DNA from: Tabrizicola fusiformis
Lineage (GTDB): Bacteria; Pseudomonadota; Alphaproteobacteria; Rhodobacterales; Rhodobacteraceae
Direction: 5' to 3'
DNA length: 64,000 nucleotides
Assembly: GCF_013328815.1 (NCBI RefSeq)
Contig: NZ_JABUHN010000009.1
Span: 124,001 to 188,000 of the forward strand
Shown here: in pieces, positions 36,368 through 44,266 of the stretch
Position numbering within the stretch: the first letter of the stretch is position 1
Layout: every line of letters starts with the position of its first letter
Made by a program: the position numbers and the translations under genes
The notes under the pieces: generated by a model
Database searches by the model: none
What the model saw: only the letters and a program-made list of their open reading frames with translations
Told to the model about the DNA's origin: nothing

Positions 36368-37774
36368 ATGCTGGATTTCAGCATGACCATCGGCGGCCGC
36401 AAGGTTGCCGGTATGGAACGCTTTGCCGTATACAACCCGGCGACGGGTGCGGTGGTGGGACATGCGCCCAATGCAAGCCCGGCTGATCTGGATGACGCCG
36501 TGGCCGCCGCCCGCGCGGCCTTTCCGGCCTGGGCCGCCCTTCCGGACGCGGCCCGCGCAGCGGCCTGCGCCGCCTTGGCGGCAAAGCTCGGGGAACAAGC
36601 CGAAGAGATCGCCCGGCTGATCACGCTTGAACAAGGCAAGCCGCTTGGCGCCTTGGGGTCGCGCTTCGAGATGGGCGGCGCGCAGGCTTGGGCCGGGTAT
36701 ACCGCTGGCCTGTCCTTGCCCGTCAAGGTGATCCAGGACGACAATACCGGCCGGGTGGAGCTGCACCGCAAACCGATCGGTGTGGTGGGCTCGATCACGC
36801 CGTGGAACTGGCCGGTGATGATCGCCATATGGCACATCCTGCCGGCATTGCGGGCGGGCAACACGGTGGTCATCAAGCCGTCGCCCTACACGCCGCTCTC
36901 GACGCTACGGGCGGTCGAGGTGATGAATGGCGTCCTGCCGGCCGGCGTGCTGAACGTGATCACCAGCGACGACCAACTGGCCAATATCGGCGCCGCCATG
37001 AGCGGGCATGAGGGGATCGGCAAGATCGTGTTCACCGGCTCCTGTGCGACCGGCGAGCGGGTCATGGCCACGGCCGCCCGCACGATGAAGCGGCTGACGC
37101 TGGAGCTGGGCGGCAACGACGCGGGCATCGTGCTGCCGGACTGTGACCCGGCGGTCCTAGCCGAAGGGCTGTTCTGGGGCGCCTTCATCAACAATGGTCA
37201 GACCTGCGCGGCGATGAAGCGGCTTTATGTCCATGACAGCATCCACGACGCGGTCTGCGACGCGCTGGTGGCCTTTGCCCGTGGCGTGAAGGTCGGCAAC
37301 GGGATGGACGAAGCATCGGTGCTGGGGCCGGTGAACAACCGGATGCAGCATGACAAAGTCTCGCGTCTTGTGGCGGATGCGACGCAGACGGGGCGGGTTC
37401 TGCTGGGCGGCGCGCCAGATGATGGGCTGTTCTTCCCCATCACGCTGGTCGCGGACCTGCCGGAGGACGCGCCACTGATCCGCGAAGAGCAGTTCGGTCC
37501 GGCTTTGCCGATCATCCGCTATACCGAGGTCGAAGAGGCGATTGCCGCCGCCAATGCCAGCGAAAACGGGCTCGGCGGCTCGGTCTGGTCGCGCGACATC
37601 GGCCGGGCGAAAGAGATCGCGCTGAGGCTGGAATGCGGGTCCGCCTGGATCAACCGGCACGGCGCAATCCAGCCGAACGCACCGTTCGGCGGGGTCAAAC
37701 GGTCAGGCATCGGCCGCGAATTCGGCGAAGAGGGCCTTGCCGAGATGACCGACATGCAAACGCTGTTCTGCTGA
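36368..37774 (+). CDS. NAD(P)-dependent aldehyde dehydrogenase
   Basis: A 468-residue enzyme of the ALDH superfamily oxidising an aldehyde to a carboxylate. Visible are GSITPWNWPVMIAIWHILPA, the lysine-containing NTVVIKPSPYTPLS, FTGSCATGERVMATAA, the catalytic glutamate in LTLELGGNDAGIVL and the catalytic cysteine in NNGQTCAAMKRLYV, then EEQFGPALPII and a C-terminal PFGGVKRSGIGREFG. The ATG at 36368 has GGGAGGAG upstream. It is the first gene of an operon with a GMC alcohol oxidase/dehydrogenase 12 bases downstream and an ABC importer. The pair suggests alcohol to aldehyde to acid. The substrate is unknown. Confidence 0.93.
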   Translation: MLDFSMTIGGRKVAGMERFAVYNPATGAVVGHAPNASPADLDDAVAAARAAFPAWAALPDAARAAACAALAAKLGEQAEEIARLITLEQGKPLGALGSRFEMGGAQAWAGYTAGLSLPVKVIQDDNTGRVELHRKPIGVVGSITPWNWPVMIAIWHILPALRAGNTVVIKPSPYTPLSTLRAVEVMNGVLPAGVLNVITSDDQLANIGAAMSGHEGIGKIVFTGSCATGERVMATAARTMKRLTLELGGNDAGIVLPDCDPAVLAEGLFWGAFINNGQTCAAMKRLYVHDSIHDAVCDALVAFARGVKVGNGMDEASVLGPVNNRMQHDKVSRLVADATQTGRVLLGGAPDDGLFFPITLVADLPEDAPLIREEQFGPALPIIRYTEVEEAIAAANASENGLGGSVWSRDIGRAKEIALRLECGSAWINRHGAIQPNAPFGGVKRSGIGREFGEEGLAEMTDMQTLFC

Positions 37775-37786
37775 GGAGGACGCACG

Positions 37787-39388
37787 ATGGGCGATTATGA
37801 CTACATCGTCGTGGGCGGCGGTTCGTCGGGCTGCGTCATGGCCTCTCGACTGTCGGAAGATCCGACGCAGCGGGTGCTGCTGATCGAGAGCGGCCGCAAG
37901 GACAGCCATCCCTGGATCCATATCCCTGCGACCTTCTTCAAGGTCATCGAGAAGGGCCGCGACATCGTGGCCTATGTCGGCGAGAAGGACGCCAACGTCA
38001 ACAACCGCGACAGCATCGTGCTTCAGGGCCATGTGATCGGCGGCGGTTCGTCGGTCAACGCGATGATCTACATCCGCGGCCAAGCCAACGACTACAACCA
38101 GTGGGCGCAATTGGGAAACCGCGGCTGGAGCTATGAGGACGTGTTGCCGGTCTTCCGATCGCTGGAAGACAATATGGTGCATTCCGACGCCTACCACGGC
38201 CAAGACGGCGAGTTGCATGTGTCGGAACCGCGCTTCAAGCATCCGCTCAGTCGTGCTTTCATCCGGGCGGCGCAGGAAGCCGGGCTGCCCTACAACCCGG
38301 ATTTCAATGGCCAGGTCCAGCAAGGTGTGGGCTTCTACCAATCCACCACACATGACGGGCGGCGCTGGTCGGCGGCGCAAGCCTTCCTGCGCAAGGCCGA
38401 GGGCCGGGCAAACCTGACCATCCGCACCGAGACCCGGGTGGCGCGCGTCACTTTCGACGGCCGCCGGGCGAGCGGCGTGGTGCTGGAGGACGGCACCCGC
38501 ATCGCCGCACGCCGCGAGGTGGTGCTGTGTGCGGGGGCGATCGAAACACCACGCCTGTTGCAGTTGTCAGGTGTTGGGCCCGGAGCGCATCTGCAGTCGC
38601 ACGGGATTGCGGTGGTGGCCGACCTGCCGGGTGTGGGTGAGAATTATCAGGACCACCTGGAAAGCACCGTCCAGGGCGAGACGCATGGCCCGATCAGCCT
38701 GTTCGGCGAGGACAAGGGGCTGAAGGCGGCGCGGCATTTCCTGCAATACATAACCACGCGCACCGGGATCATGGCCTCGAACGTGGTGGAATCGGGCGGT
38801 TTCGCCGATGTTTCGGGCACGGGCCAGCCGGATGTCCAGTTTCATGTCCTGCCCTTCATGGTGGGTTGGGCCGACCGCGAGCCGATTCCCAAGCATGGCA
38901 TCGCCATCGGACCCTGCTTCCTGCGGCCAAGATCGCGCGGCTCGGTGCGGCTGCGGTCTTCCAACCCGAAGGACCGGGCGCTGTTTGACGCGGCGAGCTT
39001 CCGCGACAGCGATGACCTTGAGGTGCTGGTGCGGGGGGTGCAACTGGGGATGAAGATCCTCGAACAACCATCGCTCGCCAAACTGATCAAGCGCCGGGCG
39101 CTGCCCGAACCGGGGATCGAGAAGGATATCGACGCGCTGCGCCATTATGTGCGCCAGACTGCCAAGACGGTGTTCCACCCCTGCGGCACCGCCAAGATGG
39201 GGCCGGAGAGCGACCGCATGGCGGTGGTGGACAGCGAATTGAGGGTCCGGGGGGTCGAAGGACTGCGGGTGGCAGATGCCTCGATCATGCCGACCCTGGT
39301 CTCGGGCAACACCAATGCGCCGACGATGATGATTGCCGAGCGCGCGGCCCGCTTCATCACGGCAGACCGAAAGGCAAAGGCGGCCTGA
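37787..39388 (+). CDS. GMC-family FAD-dependent alcohol/choline dehydrogenase-like oxidoreductase
   Basis: A 533-residue flavoprotein. The FAD-binding motif is YIVVGGGSSGCVMASRLSE. The second GMC signature is GGGSSVNAMIYIRGQANDYN, and AGAIETPRLLQLSGVGP is PROSITE-like GMC signature 2. The catalytic histidine is in TVFHPCGTAKMG, and SGNTNAPTMMIAERAA closes the active site. The ribosome-binding site AGGAGGA lies 7 bases before the ATG. It oxidises a primary alcohol to an aldehyde, which the upstream dehydrogenase would take to the acid. Choline is possible, but no betaine-specific gene pair or BetI is present, so another alcohol is equally likely. Confidence 0.92.
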   Translation: MGDYDYIVVGGGSSGCVMASRLSEDPTQRVLLIESGRKDSHPWIHIPATFFKVIEKGRDIVAYVGEKDANVNNRDSIVLQGHVIGGGSSVNAMIYIRGQANDYNQWAQLGNRGWSYEDVLPVFRSLEDNMVHSDAYHGQDGELHVSEPRFKHPLSRAFIRAAQEAGLPYNPDFNGQVQQGVGFYQSTTHDGRRWSAAQAFLRKAEGRANLTIRTETRVARVTFDGRRASGVVLEDGTRIAARREVVLCAGAIETPRLLQLSGVGPGAHLQSHGIAVVADLPGVGENYQDHLESTVQGETHGPISLFGEDKGLKAARHFLQYITTRTGIMASNVVESGGFADVSGTGQPDVQFHVLPFMVGWADREPIPKHGIAIGPCFLRPRSRGSVRLRSSNPKDRALFDAASFRDSDDLEVLVRGVQLGMKILEQPSLAKLIKRRALPEPGIEKDIDALRHYVRQTAKTVFHPCGTAKMGPESDRMAVVDSELRVRGVEGLRVADASIMPTLVSGNTNAPTMMIAERAARFITADRKAKAA

Positions 39389-39425
39389 GTCCGCCGACCA
39401 TTCAAACCACGAGGGAGGAACTACC

Positions 39426-40676
39426 ATGACCAAACACGTCCTGCTGCCCGCAGGTTCCATCGCTTTTGCACTTCTGGCCAGCACGGCCATCGCAGCGCCG
39501 ACCTGCGGGGCGAATACCGGCGCGGCTGCGACCGGGGCACCGATCAAGGTCGGCGGCATCCACGGCAATGCGGCTCCCGGCGATTTTTCCGCCTCGACCA
39601 CGGCGGCGAAAGCCTATTTCGACTGCGTGAACGCCAATGGCGGGATCGGGGGCCGTCCGATCGAATATCTGGTCGAGAATGACCAGTGGAACCCCGAGAT
39701 GGCGGCGCAGGCCGCGTCAAAGCTTCTGAAGGACGAAAAGGTCGTTGCCATCGTCGGTAACGGATCTTTCGTCGAGATGGCGGTGAACGCGCCGCTCTAC
39801 AAGGAAGAGAACATCATGGCGATGGCTGCGGCCTGCGCCGTGTCGGAGTGCTTCGAAAGCTCGAATATCGTCTCGACCAACCAAGGGCCGCTGCCCTCGA
39901 CCGTGGGTGCAGCGCAATACATAGTCGAAGAAAAGGACACGAAATCGGCGGTCTGTATTGGCCTGACCATACCGAATGTCGGCAATTGGTCCTGTGGCGC
40001 GATGGAAGGCTACATGACCTCAAAGGGCCTGACGGGCGCCTCGGTTCTGCTGAACCCGGCAAGCCCGGATGTGAACTCGGGCCTGCTGGAGGCCGTGGCG
40101 ACCGGCGCCGATACGATCGTGGTGAACCTGCCGGCAGGGCTGGCCATCGCGTTCCTCAAGGCCGCCGAAGAGCAGGGGCTGGGCGACAGCTACAAATGGG
40201 CCTCTTCGACCCCGCTTTACGACCGCACGGTGCCAGAGGCGCTGGGGTCTTACTGGGATGGCAAGATGTTCATCAACGCCGAGCTGACCCCCTGGGACAA
40301 GGGCGGGCCGGACGCGACGAACTGGCTGGCGGTGCTGGATGCCTATGCCCCGAAGGACGCCGCGCGCGACACGTTCAGCCAATCGGGCTTCCTGTCGGCC
40401 AAGTATTTCGTCGATACGCTGATGAAGATGGACCCGGCCACGCTGGATGACCGCGCGGCAGTCACGACGGCGATCAAGGCGATTACGGGCTACACCTCCG
40501 ATCTGACCTGCGGACCCTATTATGTGGGCGAGGCCGACCGCCACATGCCGAACCATGCCGGCACTATGGTCGTCGTCAAGGGCGGCACGTTTGAGACGGT
40601 GCGTGACTGCTATGAATACGACAGCCCGTATTTCGCGCCGATCATCGCGCAGGAAAAGGCGCTTGGGCTGCATTGA
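39426..40676 (+). CDS. ABC transporter substrate-binding protein, branched-chain-amino-acid (LivK) type
   Basis: A 416-residue periplasmic binding protein. The signal peptide LLPAGSIAFALLASTAIA is followed by a cleavage site before APTC. The Peripla_BP_6 fold is indicated by IKVGGIHGNAAPGDF, NANGGIGGRPIEYLVENDQ, WNPEMAAQAASKLL and VVAIVGNGSFVE. It contains about eight cysteines in the mature part, more than usual for LivK proteins, which suggests disulfides. GAGGAA precedes the ATG. It is the first transport gene of the operon and is followed by a hairpin before the permeases. The ligand is probably the substrate of the GMC/ALDH pair. Confidence 0.9.
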   Translation: MTKHVLLPAGSIAFALLASTAIAAPTCGANTGAAATGAPIKVGGIHGNAAPGDFSASTTAAKAYFDCVNANGGIGGRPIEYLVENDQWNPEMAAQAASKLLKDEKVVAIVGNGSFVEMAVNAPLYKEENIMAMAAACAVSECFESSNIVSTNQGPLPSTVGAAQYIVEEKDTKSAVCIGLTIPNVGNWSCGAMEGYMTSKGLTGASVLLNPASPDVNSGLLEAVATGADTIVVNLPAGLAIAFLKAAEEQGLGDSYKWASSTPLYDRTVPEALGSYWDGKMFINAELTPWDKGGPDATNWLAVLDAYAPKDAARDTFSQSGFLSAKYFVDTLMKMDPATLDDRAAVTTAIKAITGYTSDLTCGPYYVGEADRHMPNHAGTMVVVKGGTFETVRDCYEYDSPYFAPIIAQEKALGLH

Positions 40677-40687
40677 GCGATGATCAC

Positions 40688-40714
40688 GGCGCCCGACATC
40701 CGGGCGCCCTTTTC
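40688..40714 (+). terminator. Intra-operon attenuator hairpin after the binding-protein gene
   Basis: GGCGCCCG and CGGGCGCC form a perfect 8-base stem with loop ACATC, followed by CTTTTC. It lies 11 bases after the binding-protein stop and just before the permease ribosome-binding site. A partial terminator here would give more binding protein than permease, as in many ABC operons. Confidence 0.6.
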
Positions 40715-40728
40715 GGGAGGGGATGAGA

Positions 40729-41682
40729 ATGCGGGCTTTGCTCATATCGCTGGCGCTTTGGGGCGTGACCTGCCTTGTGCTGGCCGTCGGCCTCGGCTGG
40801 GGCAAGCCCGCACAAGTCGTCGGCATGTTCGTCGTCTCTGGGCTGGCCGTGGGTTCGCTTTACGCGCTCGGCGGCCTGGGACTGGTGGTTCTGTTCCGTG
40901 CGACGGGGGTGCTGAATCTGGCTGCGGGCGCCATCGGGATGTCGGGCGTGATGATCGCCTGGCAACTGGTGGAGTGGGGCATTCCGGCGCCGCTCTCGTG
41001 GATCGCGGGGATCCTTTTCTCATCTGCGCTCGCCACCGGCTACGGGCGCAGCATCGCGCCGCGCATGGCCTGGCGCGAGCCGGTGGTAAAGGCGGTGGCC
41101 AGCCTCGGTTTTGCCCTGATCCTCTTGGGCCTCGCCTCGTTCCTGTGGTCAGACGACCCCCGCAAGTTCGAACTGCCGACCGACAAGGCGGCGGTGATGA
41201 TCCTTGGCCTGAGGGTCACCGTGACGCGGCTTCTGGTCGTGCTGATCGCACTCGCAGCGGTGGTGCTGATCTCTGTCGCGCTGCAACGCACGCGGCTGGG
41301 GTTGCAGATGCGGGCGCTGGCGAATGACCGGCGGCTTGCCGCGCTGATCGGGGTGCCGGTGGTCCGGGTCGAAACCATGGCCTGGGCGCTCTCGGGAGTG
41401 TTGTTCGGCTTTGCCGGCCTGATGTTCGGTGACCTCGTGCGGCTTCAGCCGGCGGTCATCACCTTTCTGGTGGTGCCCTGCATCGCGGCCGCCATCGCCG
41501 GGCGGCTGCAATCGCTGCCCGACGTGCTGATCGGGGGGCTGGCGATGGGCGTGATCGAAAGCCTGCTGACGCTCTCCGACATGTTCAAGTCGATCCGGCC
41601 CGTCGCGCCCTTCGTGATCGCCGCGCTGGTCCTGATTGCGATGAACCGCGGCCGCCGTCTGACCTTTGCCGGAGAAGATTGA
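40729..41682 (+). CDS. ABC transporter permease, LivH type
   Basis: A 317-residue inner-membrane protein with about eight hydrophobic segments, from ALLISLALWGVTCLVLAVGL to VAPFVIAALVLIAMN. LivH-like landmarks are AVGSLYALGGLGLVVLFRAT near the N-terminus, LGLQMRALANDRRLAALIGV (the EAA-like coupling loop) and MAWALSGVLFGFAGLMFG. GGGAGG lies 8 bases before the ATG at 40729; the ATG at 40723 is too close to it. The stop overlaps the next permease start by one base. Confidence 0.88.
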   Translation: MRALLISLALWGVTCLVLAVGLGWGKPAQVVGMFVVSGLAVGSLYALGGLGLVVLFRATGVLNLAAGAIGMSGVMIAWQLVEWGIPAPLSWIAGILFSSALATGYGRSIAPRMAWREPVVKAVASLGFALILLGLASFLWSDDPRKFELPTDKAAVMILGLRVTVTRLLVVLIALAAVVLISVALQRTRLGLQMRALANDRRLAALIGVPVVRVETMAWALSGVLFGFAGLMFGDLVRLQPAVITFLVVPCIAAAIAGRLQSLPDVLIGGLAMGVIESLLTLSDMFKSIRPVAPFVIAALVLIAMNRGRRLTFAGED

Positions 41683-42647
41683 TGCGACATCGCGCCCTTG
41701 CCCCGATCCTTGTTGCCGTCCTTCTGGTCGGCCTTTTGCCCGGCATCGTCGGCGGGCAATGGGTGAAGATATTCACCTCGACCACCTGCTTTGCCCTGGC
41801 GGCGGCCGGCGCTGGGTTCATGTATGCCCGGCTCGGCATGGTCAGCCTTGCACAGGTCGCGCTGATGGGCGTGGGCGGCTGGGTGACGCTACGGCTGAAT
41901 CATGCCACCGGACTGCCCTTCGAGGCGAACCTTCTGGTCGGCGCGCTGGCGGCTTCGGTCCTCGGGATGGTGCTGGCGCTGCCCGCCCTGCGGATGCGGG
42001 GGCTTTACCTCGCGCTGGTCACGCTGATGGTGGCGGGCGCTTTCGAGGTGATCTTCACCGCCTATCAGTTCCCGAACGGCGGCGCCGGCTTCTGGGGTGT
42101 CGGCACCTCGTTTTCCGCCCCGATGCGGCGCCCGCTGCTGGGCGAGAGCGACACGGCTTATCTGCGCTACTGCTTGGCCGTCGGTGTTCTTGGCTTTCTG
42201 CTGATTGAACTGCACCGCCGCACCGCACCCGGACGGGCTTGGGCGCTGATCCGTCGCTCCGAGGCGGCGGCTCTGGCCTCGGGCGTCAATGTCACGCTTT
42301 ACAAGACCTGGGCATTCGGGCTGTCGGGCTTTCTGGCCGGTCTGGGAGGCGGCCTTCTGGCGGCGAGCCTCGGGCTTCTGGACGCGGCAACCTTCAAGGC
42401 CAGCGAAAGCGTGCTTCTCTTCGCGCTGGTCGTGGTGGGCGGCACTCGGTTCTGGTTCGGGGCGATCGTGACCGCGATCCTTTACCGGGTCGTGCCGGGG
42501 CTGCTGAACAACTGGGGCGTCGATGCCGACCTGGCGCTGGTCTTCTTCGGCGCGGCCCTGCTTCACGCCGTGATCACCGCACCGGATGGCATCGCAGGCC
42601 AGATCGCCGCGCTTTTCGCATGGAGGGCACCGCATGATCGTGCTTGA
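41682..42647 (+). CDS. ABC transporter permease, LivM type
   Basis: A 321-residue inner-membrane protein. It contains hydrophobic segments throughout and the LivM coupling region RAWALIRRSEAAALASGVNV followed by YKTWAFGLSGFLAGLGGGLL. MRGLYLALVTLMVAGAFEVI is typical of the family. The ATG at 41682 overlaps the upstream stop, and the 3' end overlaps the next ATPase gene by 14 bases. Together with the LivH-type permease it forms the membrane channel of the importer. Confidence 0.88.
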   Translation: MRHRALAPILVAVLLVGLLPGIVGGQWVKIFTSTTCFALAAAGAGFMYARLGMVSLAQVALMGVGGWVTLRLNHATGLPFEANLLVGALAASVLGMVLALPALRMRGLYLALVTLMVAGAFEVIFTAYQFPNGGAGFWGVGTSFSAPMRRPLLGESDTAYLRYCLAVGVLGFLLIELHRRTAPGRAWALIRRSEAAALASGVNVTLYKTWAFGLSGFLAGLGGGLLAASLGLLDAATFKASESVLLFALVVVGGTRFWFGAIVTAILYRVVPGLLNNWGVDADLALVFFGAALLHAVITAPDGIAGQIAALFAWRAPHDRA

Positions 42648-43347
42648 AAACCTGACCGTCCGCTTTGGCGGCCTGGTTGCGCTGGATGCGATCTCGGCCG
42701 GATTTGCCGCGCCGGTGTCGGGGATCATCGGGCCGAATGGCGCCGGCAAGACCACAACGATGAATGTGATCTCTGGCTTCCTGTCTCCGGCGGCGGGGCA
42801 GGTGCTGGTCGATGGCACTGACCTGCTGACCCTGCCGCCCCATCGCCGCACCCGCTGGGGTCTGCGGCGCAGCTTCCAGCGCGAGCAGATCGCCGATGAC
42901 CTGACCGTCTGGGAAAACCTGTTGGCGATCACCGACAACCTGCGCCTTGGCCGCCGCGAAGCCCGGGCCGAAGCCGAGCAAGCGATGGAGTTCGCGGGCG
43001 TCGCGGTCATCCGCGACAAGGCCGGGGCGGCGCTGAACACGTTCGAGCGGCGGCTGACCGACCTCGCCCGTTGCGTGGCGGGCGGGCCGAAACTGATCAT
43101 GCTGGACGAACCGGCGGGCGGGCTTTCGCCCGAGGAAACCGGGCGGTTGGGCGACCTGATCCTGCGGATCGGCGAGGTCAGCGGCGCCCGGGTTCTGGTC
43201 ATCGACCACGACGTGGACCTGATCCAGCGCATCTGTGCGCAGACCCTTGTGCTGGATTTCGGCCGCCGGATCGCCTTCGGGCCGACGGCGGAGGTGCTGG
43301 ATGACCCGGCGGTGAAGGCCGCCTATCTGGGAGTGGACCATGCTTGA
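42634..43347 (+). CDS. ABC transporter ATPase, LivG type, with degenerate signature motif
   Basis: A 237-residue ATPase. Walker A is GPNGAGKTTTMNVISGF, the Q-loop is RRSFQREQIADDL, Walker B is LIMLDEPAGGLSPEE and the H-loop is VIDHDVDLI. The position of the ABC signature, normally like LPYGxQRRLEIARAL in LivG, reads LNTFERRLTDLARCV here, lacking the glycines and glutamine. This may leave one of the two composite ATP sites inactive. The ATG at 42634 overlaps the LivM-type gene and the stop overlaps the LivF-type gene by 8 bases. Confidence 0.9.
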   Translation: MIVLENLTVRFGGLVALDAISAGFAAPVSGIIGPNGAGKTTTMNVISGFLSPAAGQVLVDGTDLLTLPPHRRTRWGLRRSFQREQIADDLTVWENLLAITDNLRLGRREARAEAEQAMEFAGVAVIRDKAGAALNTFERRLTDLARCVAGGPKLIMLDEPAGGLSPEETGRLGDLILRIGEVSGARVLVIDHDVDLIQRICAQTLVLDFGRRIAFGPTAEVLDDPAVKAAYLGVDHA

Positions 43348-44038
43348 ATTGTCCGGGCTACAGGTTTCACGCCATGGTCGGCGGGTGGTGGACGGGGTCA
43401 GTCTGACGGTCGCTCCGGGACAGGTGACGGCGCTTCTGGGGGCGAACGGGGCGGGCAAGTCTGAGCTTGTTCTGGGCGTGGCGGGTCTGATGCCGGTGAC
43501 CGGAGGGACGGTGCGGGTGGACGGCCGCGACCTGACCGGGCTTACACCGGACCGCATCCGGGCGGCAGGCGTCGCGGCGGTGCCCGAGGGTCACCATGTC
43601 CTGACCCAATTGACGGTCGAAGAGAACCTGCGCGCCGCTGGCAGCCTCTTGCCTGCGGCCGAAATCGCGGCGGTGATGGATGAGGTCTGGACGCTCTTTC
43701 CCGAACTGGCCGAGCGAAGGCGGCAGAAGGCCGGAACCATGTCGGGAGGTCAGCAGCAGATGCTGGCCATCGGCCATGCGCTGATGTGCCGGCCGAAATA
43801 TCTGCTGATCGACGAGATGTCCCTTGGGCTCGCACCGCTGATCGTCTCGCGGCTGGCCAAGGTGGTGACCGATCTCGCCGCGCGGGGAATGGGGATATTG
43901 CTGGTCGAACAATTCGTCGAGGTCGCGCTGCGGCTCGCATCACATGTGATCGTGCTGCGCAAGGGCGCAGTGCGGCTTTCGGTTCATCCCGACGAGGTGC
44001 GGCATGACCGCACCCGCCTGTCGGACGCCTACCTGTGA
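43340..44038 (+). CDS. ABC transporter ATPase, LivF type
   Basis: A 232-residue ATPase with intact motifs: Walker A GANGAGKSELVLGVAG, signature TMSGGQQQMLAIGHAL, Walker B YLLIDEMSLGLAP and H-loop VEQFVE. GVAAVPEGHHVLTQLTVEEN is characteristic of LivF. GGAG precedes the ATG, which overlaps the upstream gene by 8 bases. It is the last gene of the AraC-linked operon. No terminator was recognised in the 228 bases before the convergent HyuA-type gene, and that stretch shows no convincing gene. Confidence 0.92.
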   Translation: MLELSGLQVSRHGRRVVDGVSLTVAPGQVTALLGANGAGKSELVLGVAGLMPVTGGTVRVDGRDLTGLTPDRIRAAGVAAVPEGHHVLTQLTVEENLRAAGSLLPAAEIAAVMDEVWTLFPELAERRRQKAGTMSGGQQQMLAIGHALMCRPKYLLIDEMSLGLAPLIVSRLAKVVTDLAARGMGILLVEQFVEVALRLASHVIVLRKGAVRLSVHPDEVRHDRTRLSDAYL

Positions 44039-44266
44039 AAGGCTAAAACCCACCCGGTCGGCTGGAAGAACTCCGGCGACGTCATGCTTGGCATCGCCAC
44101 AAACCGGCCCCCCGGCCCGCCATTCGACGGCTCGCGCCTCGGGATGGGCCGGACATGCGCCCGTCGCCGATCTTGGCATCCTCACCCACAAGCGCGCGCG
44201 ATCGCATCCCGCCGCGCGGCTTCGTCAACCGGGTGCGGGGCCCTCAATCCGGTCCGCCGCGCGGTC

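Noticed and set aside
34912-44038. Island boundary formed by integration at the tRNA-Met gene
   Set aside because: No integrase and no direct repeat of the tRNA 3' end was seen on either side within the window.
44039-44266. Possible small genes between the LivF-type and HyuA-type genes
   Set aside because: Short frames in both directions lack ribosome-binding sites and protein-like composition.
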